The notes below the pieces were generated by a model. It ran no database searches, was not told the DNA's origin, and saw only the letters and a program-made list of their open reading frames with translations. The position numbers and the translations under genes were made by a program. A DNA stretch of 56,856 nt from Collinsella aerofaciens (GTDB lineage Bacteria; Actinomycetota; Coriobacteriia; Coriobacteriales; Coriobacteriaceae), in assembly GCF_015554145.1 (NCBI RefSeq), contig NZ_JADNHZ010000018.1, positions 1 to 56,856 of the forward strand, read 5' to 3'. Below, in pieces: positions 52,257 through 56,856 of the stretch. Positions within the stretch are counted from its first letter, which is position 1. Each line of letters begins with the position of its first letter.

Positions 52257-54388
52257 TTGCGGCGTCCGCCTCCGTTGGCACCCTGACGCCCCTGAGCTGC
52301 ACGGTTGCGCCCGGCAGTGTTTTGCGCGCGCGACATGCCGCCGTGCCCCTTGCTGCCTTTGGGTCCCTTGCCGCCAGCACCACCGTGCGGCTTGCCGCCC
52401 TTCTTGCCGGTGCCATGCCCACCGCCAGCAGATGTCTCGCCCGGGCGCGGCGGCACGGGGCGGATTAGACAGTGTTTGGTGTAGCCGATCAGGTCACGAC
52501 GGCCGGCTTTTTCCAGCGCCTCGCGTACGAGCTTGTAGTTCTCGGGCTTGCGATACTGGATGAGCGCGCGTTGCATGGCCTTCTCGTGCGGGTCGCGTGC
52601 CACGTAGATCGGCTGCATGGTGCGTGGGTCCACGCCGGTGTAGTACATGCAGGTCGACATGGTGGACGGGGTGGGGTAGAAGTCCTGCACCTGCTCGGGC
52701 ATATAACCCATGTCGCGTACGGCCTCGGCCAGGTCCACGGCTTCCTTCATCGTCGAGCCAGGATGGCTCGAGATCAGATACGGCACCACGTACTGCTTGA
52801 GTCCGTATTCGCGGTTCAAGCGTTCAAATTTGCGGCAGAACGCGTCGTAGACGGCTCGGCTCGGCTTGCCCATTACGGAGAGCACCGCGTCGCTCACATG
52901 TTCGGGCGCTACGCGCAGCTGGCCCGAGACATGGTGCTCCAGCAGCTCGCGCAAAAACTCGTCCGAGGCGTCGGCCATGGTGTAGTCAAAGCGGATGCCG
53001 CTGCGGACGAAGACCTTCTTGACGCCCGGCAGCTGGCGCAGATCGCGCAGCAACTGTGTGTAGCCGCTCTCGTCGACCACCATGTTCTTGCACACACTCG
53101 GCCACAGGCAGCGCTTGTTCTTGCACACGCCATGCTTGAGCTGTTTGTCGCAGGCAGGGCGGCTAAAGTTTGCCGTCGGTCCACCCACGTCGTTGATGTA
53201 GCCCTTAAACTCGGGATCGCGCGTGAGCAGCTCGGCCTCGCGCATGATCGAATCGTGGCTGCGCATCTGTAGCACGCGGCCCTGGTGGAAGGTGAGCGCG
53301 CAAAACGAGCACTCGCCAAAACAGCCGCGGTTGGAGCTAATGGAAAACTTGATCTCGGCAAAGGCCGGCACGCCGCCTGCCGCGTCGTAGTCGGGATGCC
53401 AATCGCGTGCGTAGGGGAGCTCGGCCACCTCGTCCATCTCATCGGTGGTGAGCGTCGCCGACGGCGGGTTCTGCACCACATAGACGCTGTTGGGGTAGGG
53501 CTCTACCAGACGATGCCCGGTGATGGGGTCCATGTTCTGCTGCTGCACATTAAAGCTGCGCGCGTAGTTGAGCTTGTCAGCGGCAAGGTCGTCCCAGCTG
53601 GGCAGCAGGTCGTAGTCGTAGACCTCGTCGAGCGAACCCGTGCGGTAGACGGTACCGTTGATATAGGTGATCTGGTCGACGGGCAGTCCCGCGTCGAGCG
53701 CGTCGGCGATCTCGACGATCGCATGCTCGCCCATGCCGTAGATGAGGATGTCGGCGCCCGAGTCGAGCAGTACCGAGCGCTTGAGCTTGTCCTGCCAGTA
53801 GTCGTAGTGGGCCAGGCGGCGCAGGCTTGCCTCGATGCCGCCGATGATGATGGGAGCGTCCTTGAACGTCTGGCGGATGAGGTTGCCGTAGACCGTGACG
53901 GCTCGGTTGGGACGGCGCCCCTCCTCGCCGCCGGGGGTATAGGCATCGGTGTGGCGGCGGTGCTTGGTCACCGAATAGTGGTTGACCATGGAGTCCATGT
54001 TGCCGGCGCTGACGAGAAAGCCCAGGCGAGGCTCGCCGAGCACCGTGATGCTGGCGGGGTCGGTCCAGTCGGGCTGGCAGATGATACCCACCTTGTAGCC
54101 ATGCGCATCGAGCACGCGGCTGATGATGGCCATGCCAAAGCTCGGATGGTCCACGTAGGCATCGCCGCAGATGTAGACAAAGTCGCACTGGTCCCAGCCA
54201 CGCGCATCCATGTCGGCGCGGCCGACGGGGAGGAACTTGTCGCGGCCCGGTCGCCAGGGGCGGGCGAGCGCTGCCGGGGCATGCGCGGGGCGCGAGCCCT
54301 GGGCCTTGCCGCCACGCTTTTGCTGCTGGCCCTGTTTGCCCTGCTGACTGCGCTGGTTGTTCTGAGCGTGCTGAGGCTTTTTTGCCAC
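52253..54388 (-). CDS. ygiQ: YgiQ-family (UPF0313) radical SAM protein
   Basis: A 711-aa protein with a B12-binding-like N-terminal region (DFVYICGDAYVDHPSFGMAIISRVLDAHGY), the radical SAM motif RGCFGECSFCALTFHQGR (CxxxCxxC) at the middle and the family's C-terminal CMYYTGVDPRTMQPIYVARDPHEKAMQRALIQYRKPENY. Both ends have basic low-complexity tails. The GTG start at 54388 is chosen because GGGAGGGATC precedes it; a longer frame to 54574 is rejected. The reaction catalysed by this family is not established. Confidence 0.9.
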   Translation of the reverse strand: MAKKPQHAQNNQRSQQGKQGQQQKRGGKAQGSRPAHAPAALARPWRPGRDKFLPVGRADMDARGWDQCDFVYICGDAYVDHPSFGMAIISRVLDAHGYKVGIICQPDWTDPASITVLGEPRLGFLVSAGNMDSMVNHYSVTKHRRHTDAYTPGGEEGRRPNRAVTVYGNLIRQTFKDAPIIIGGIEASLRRLAHYDYWQDKLKRSVLLDSGADILIYGMGEHAIVEIADALDAGLPVDQITYINGTVYRTGSLDEVYDYDLLPSWDDLAADKLNYARSFNVQQQNMDPITGHRLVEPYPNSVYVVQNPPSATLTTDEMDEVAELPYARDWHPDYDAAGGVPAFAEIKFSISSNRGCFGECSFCALTFHQGRVLQMRSHDSIMREAELLTRDPEFKGYINDVGGPTANFSRPACDKQLKHGVCKNKRCLWPSVCKNMVVDESGYTQLLRDLRQLPGVKKVFVRSGIRFDYTMADASDEFLRELLEHHVSGQLRVAPEHVSDAVLSVMGKPSRAVYDAFCRKFERLNREYGLKQYVVPYLISSHPGSTMKEAVDLAEAVRDMGYMPEQVQDFYPTPSTMSTCMYYTGVDPRTMQPIYVARDPHEKAMQRALIQYRKPENYKLVREALEKAGRRDLIGYTKHCLIRPVPPRPGETSAGGGHGTGKKGGKPHGGAGGKGPKGSKGHGGMSRAQNTAGRNRAAQGRQGANGGGRRN

Positions 54389-54656
54389 GATCCCTCCCGG
54401 TGTTTGTATGCTGCACGTAATTGTAACCAGTCTTTTTGGGACGGGGCTAAAAAGACTGGTGGAGTACATGAGCTGGCGGATCGGCGTGTCGATGCGGGTG
54501 TCGGCGCCGCGCCCGCCGTTTGTTTCCAGACTGTGTATCCGCGTGTTGGGGAACTCGTCTCGCGCGCACGCCATGTTGTCAATGGGTTACAGTATGAACG
54601 GCGGCTATGTTTCCGCCAACGCACGAGAGAGTTGTCAACAAGGAGGATGCACGACG

Positions 54657-55373
54657 ATGCAGCGTGCCAAACAGATATCGGAGTCTATTGAGCTGGGCAT
54701 CATCTTGGCGCTCGCCGGTGGCTTTATGGACGTTTATTCGTACATTGGGCGCGATCATGTTTTCGCTAACGCGCAGACGGGCAACATACTGCTGGTGGGT
54801 GTGAGCATCTCGGAGGGCAATTGGGCACTTGCGGGGCGTTACTTCTTCCCTGTGGTTTCGTTTGCTGTGGGCATTATGCTTGCCGACCTGGTTCACGAGC
54901 GGTTTGGCAGTGTGATTCACTGGCGTCAGGTGACGGTGTTCTTTGAAGCCGTCATCTTGTTGGGCGTGAGTTTTATTCCCGGTGGCGATTTCAACCTGCT
55001 CGCCAACTGCCTCACTTCGTTTGCCTGCGGTATGCAAGTCGAGAGCTTCCGCAAGATCCACGGTCACGGCATCGCCACGACCATGTGCATCGGCAACTTG
55101 CGCAACGCGCTGCAAAACGTGGATGATTACATCATCACCCACAAGCGCGGCTTTTTGGAAAACGGCCTGCTGTACTTTGGCGTGATCTTTACCTTTGTGT
55201 TTGGCGCCGTGCTGGGCAACTGGTGTATTGAGCGCATGGGGCTGCACTCCATTGCGGTGGCGAGCGTGCTGCTGTTTATCGCGTTTGCCATCATGTTCAT
55301 CGACCGCGAGCGCGACTTGCGTTTTCGCTGGAAGGTTGCGGCCGAGGCTTGGAAAGAGGGCTGTCGAAAGTAG
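54657..55373 (+). CDS. YoaK/DUF1275-family membrane protein
   Basis: A 238-aa protein with about six membrane helices. It starts MQRAKQISESIELGIILALAGGFMDVYSYIGRDHVFANAQTGNILLVG, the DUF1275 hallmark, and continues with SFACGMQVESFRKIHGHGIATTMCIGNLRNAL. ATG 54657 lies 10 bp after AAGGAGG; another ATG within this stretch (54647) is out of frame. Members are found widely in bacteria without a defined substrate. A terminator follows the stop codon. Confidence 0.88.
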   Translation: MQRAKQISESIELGIILALAGGFMDVYSYIGRDHVFANAQTGNILLVGVSISEGNWALAGRYFFPVVSFAVGIMLADLVHERFGSVIHWRQVTVFFEAVILLGVSFIPGGDFNLLANCLTSFACGMQVESFRKIHGHGIATTMCIGNLRNALQNVDDYIITHKRGFLENGLLYFGVIFTFVFGAVLGNWCIERMGLHSIAVASVLLFIAFAIMFIDRERDLRFRWKVAAEAWKEGCRK

Positions 55374-55375
55374 AG

Positions 55376-55415
55376 GAATGCGGCAGAGGGGTTGTCCCTT
55401 TGCCGCATTATTTTT
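55376..55415 (+). terminator. Terminator after the YoaK-like gene
   Basis: AATGCGGCA / TGCCGCATT outer stem and AGGG / CCCT inner part, followed by ATTTTT. Confidence 0.85.
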
Positions 55416-55423
55416 CATCATAT

Positions 55424-55439
55424 GTTGAAACGCTTTAAC
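55424..55439. promoter_or_regulatory. LacI-type operator-like palindrome upstream of fucO
   Basis: GTTGAAACGCTTTAAC has 12 of 16 positions symmetric with a central CG, typical of LacI/GalR-family operators. It lies 100 bp before the start codon, so a sugar-responsive repressor or catabolite regulator may act here. Confidence 0.45.
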
Positions 55440-55538
55440 ACTTTTGATGTTCTCGCGTGTTTTTTGTTTCAAAAGCGTTAGGATGGGACTCATAGCGCGG
55501 GGCGTAATGGGTGCCCCGCACACGATAGGAGGCTATCA

Positions 55539-56705
55539 ATGGCTAATCGTTTCGTTCTCAACACCATCTCTTATCATGGTTCCGGCGCCATCAAGGAGAT
55601 CCCCGGCGAGCTCCAGCGTCGCGGCTACAAGAAGATCTTCGTCTGCTCCGACCCCGACCTGGTCAAGTTTGGCGTTACCGCTAAGGTGACCGACGAGCTT
55701 GACGCCGCTGGCATCGCTTGGAGCCTCTACTCCGAGATTAAGCCCAACCCCACCATCCAGAACGTCAAGGACGGCGTCGAGGCCTTCAAGGCCGCCGAGG
55801 CTGACGCTATCGTGACCATCGGTGGCGGCTCCTCCATGGACACCGCCAAGGCTATCGGCATCATCATCAACAACCCCGAGTTTGCCGATGTCCGCAGCCT
55901 CGAGGGCGTTGCTCCCACTAAGAACCACGCCGTGTTTACCATCGCTGTGCCGACGACCGCCGGTACCGCTGCCGAGGTGACCATCAACTACGTCATCACC
56001 GACCCCGAGAAGGTCCGCAAGTTCGTGTGCGTCGACACCAACGACGCCCCCGAGGTCGCCGTCGTCGACCCCGACATGATGGCTTCCATGCCCGCCGGCC
56101 TGACCGCCTCCACCGGCATGGACGCTCTAACCCACGCCATCGAGGGCTACACCACCAAGGGCGCTTGGGAGCTCTCCGACATGTTCCACTTTGAGGCTAT
56201 TAAGCTGATCAGCGAGAACCTGCGCGACTCCGTCGCCGAGGCCAAGTCCGGCCAGCCCGGCTCCGGCCGCGAGGGCATGGCTCTTGGCCAGTATGTCGCC
56301 GGCATGGGCTTCTCCAATGTCGGCCTGGGCATCGACCACGCCATGGCTCACACCCTGTCCGCTCACTACGACACCCCGCACGGCGTCGCTTGCGCCATGC
56401 TGCTGCCGATCGCCATGGAGTTCAACAAGCCGGTTTGCGCCGAGCGTCTGGCCAAGGTTGCCGTCGCCATGGGCGTTGACACCACGGGCATGAGCACCGA
56501 CGAGGCCGCCGACGCCGCCATCGCCGCCGTCAAGCAGCTCTCCGCCGACGTGAACATCCCGCACGTCTGCGAGGCCATGAAGGCCGACGAGATCGAGGTC
56601 CTGGCCAAGGACGCCATGGCTGACGCCTGCTTCCCGGGCAACCCGCGCGAGGCGACGCTCGACGACGTCATCGAGCTCTTCAAGGAGATTTGCCCGGCTG
56701 AGTAA
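55539..56705 (+). CDS. fucO: FucO-type iron-containing alcohol dehydrogenase (lactaldehyde reductase)
   Basis: A 388-aa NAD-dependent alcohol dehydrogenase of the iron group. It resembles E. coli FucO over its whole length: AIGIIINNPEFADVRSLEGVAPTKN, PTTAGTAAEVTINYVITDPEK, TGMDALTHAIEGYTTKGAW, and EGMALGQYVAGMGFSNVGLGIDHAMAH. Metal ligands lie in VVDPDMM, GIDHAMAH and YDTPHGVA. It likely reduces L-lactaldehyde from fucose or rhamnose to 1,2-propanediol, though related enzymes act on other aldehydes. No fucose genes are adjacent. AGGAGGC precedes the ATG. Confidence 0.88.
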   Translation: MANRFVLNTISYHGSGAIKEIPGELQRRGYKKIFVCSDPDLVKFGVTAKVTDELDAAGIAWSLYSEIKPNPTIQNVKDGVEAFKAAEADAIVTIGGGSSMDTAKAIGIIINNPEFADVRSLEGVAPTKNHAVFTIAVPTTAGTAAEVTINYVITDPEKVRKFVCVDTNDAPEVAVVDPDMMASMPAGLTASTGMDALTHAIEGYTTKGAWELSDMFHFEAIKLISENLRDSVAEAKSGQPGSGREGMALGQYVAGMGFSNVGLGIDHAMAHTLSAHYDTPHGVACAMLLPIAMEFNKPVCAERLAKVAVAMGVDTTGMSTDEAADAAIAAVKQLSADVNIPHVCEAMKADEIEVLAKDAMADACFPGNPREATLDDVIELFKEICPAE

Positions 56706-56779
56706 ATTACTCCCGTCGGCGGTCCCGGGCTTCCCTCCGGGCGCGTCCTCGGACATGTAAAAGGCCCCGCTGCGCGCGT

Positions 56780-56856
56780 TGAACTGCCTCCCATTTCTTG
56801 GACATGAGAAATGGGAGGCTTTCTTTATGCGCGTTGATTTGAGAGTGAAGCATGAT
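56780..56856 (+). mobile_element. Possible left end of an IS3-family insertion sequence
   Basis: GCCTCCCATTTCT (56786-56798) and AGAAATGGGAGGC (56807-56819) form a perfect 13-bp hairpin with TTTCTTT after it, so it can also be the fucO terminator. However, TGAACTGCCTCCCATTTCTT followed by GGACATGAGAAATGG resembles the ends of IS150-type elements as I remember them. The open frame beginning just inside supports this. The window stops too early to decide. Confidence 0.35.
56827..56856 (+). CDS. Start of a gene cut by the window edge
   Basis: ATG at 56827 after GGAGG (8 bp spacing) opens a frame MRVDLRVKHD that continues past the end. It could be the first orf of an insertion sequence or another gene; ten residues are too few to tell. 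Confidence 0.35.
   Translation, partial: MRVDLRVKHD

Noticed and set aside
54389-54574. Longer N-terminus for the YgiQ protein
   Set aside because: GGGAGGG before GTG 54388 and the lack of conserved sequence upstream favour the shorter form.

Overview
The window looks like a chromosomal segment of an anaerobic, high-GC gut actinobacterium of the class Coriobacteriia, most probably Collinsella. I infer this from the codon and GC character, the PTS-rich sugar metabolism, the [FeFe] hydrogenase, the split flavin reductase/rubredoxin pair, the EFR1-type ferredoxin and intergenic repeats that I recall from Collinsella. No marker gene here proves the genus.

Layout. 1-4.6 kb: cell division (ftsE with a long N-terminal extension, ftsX) and RNase R. 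4.7-6.0 kb: a serine resolvase and a VanZ-like protein. 6.2-10.7 kb: a MurNAc recycling locus (RpiR-type regulator, murQ, MurNAc PTS, mupG). 10.8-14.5 kb: ArsC/Spx-like protein, a small minus-strand protein, tRNA-Gln and tRNA-Glu, a TPR protein, smpB, flavin reductase and rubredoxin. 14.6-17.3 kb: Nramp transporter and gpmA, with palindromic repeat arrays on both sides. 17.5-23.7 kb: gltBD. 24.1-26.5 kb: a hypothetical gene, then an AbiEi-like/DUF559-like putative nuclease between two repeat arrays. 26.7-31.9 kb: an amidohydrolase, a zinc-ribbon membrane protein and a copper operon (copA-copZ-csoR) with a recognisable CsoR operator. 32-35.8 kb: a receptor-like Ser/Thr kinase and an FHA protein, again with repeat arrays on both sides. 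36.1-38.3 kb: a DEAD-box helicase with an RGG-rich tail. 38.5-39.7 kb: a MITE-like element and an EFR1-type ferredoxin. 39.9-44.6 kb: an alpha-glucoside PTS operon with a BglG-type antiterminator and a candidate RAT/terminator switch. 44.8-50.9 kb: [FeFe] hydrogenase with a GltD-like flavoprotein partner, then an ABC system whose permease and ATPase are fused. 51-56.9 kb: an orphan RelB/DinJ antitoxin, CPBP protease, YgiQ radical SAM protein, YoaK-like membrane protein, FucO-like alcohol dehydrogenase and, at the right edge, a possible IS3-family end.

The most unusual signal is a family of hairpin arrays not explained by any gene: 19 units in six intergenic arrays (14607-14823, 17097-17313, 24855-25071, 26210-26507, 31964-32260, 35701-35838). 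Each unit is 57 bp (56 in one case): two 15-bp inverted arms (GTCTCGATCTGTAAC and its complement) around a variable 27-bp centre. Units are separated by a variable 23-24-bp spacer, so the period is 80-81 bp. The arrays can be read as three pairs flanking mntH-gpmA, the nuclease-like gene and the kinase-FHA pair. Their function is unknown to me. Other dispersed palindromes (a GGGAC/GTCCC family, a 38-bp perfect palindrome, a 21-bp hairpin after smpB) show that intergenic DNA here is unusually rich in hairpins.
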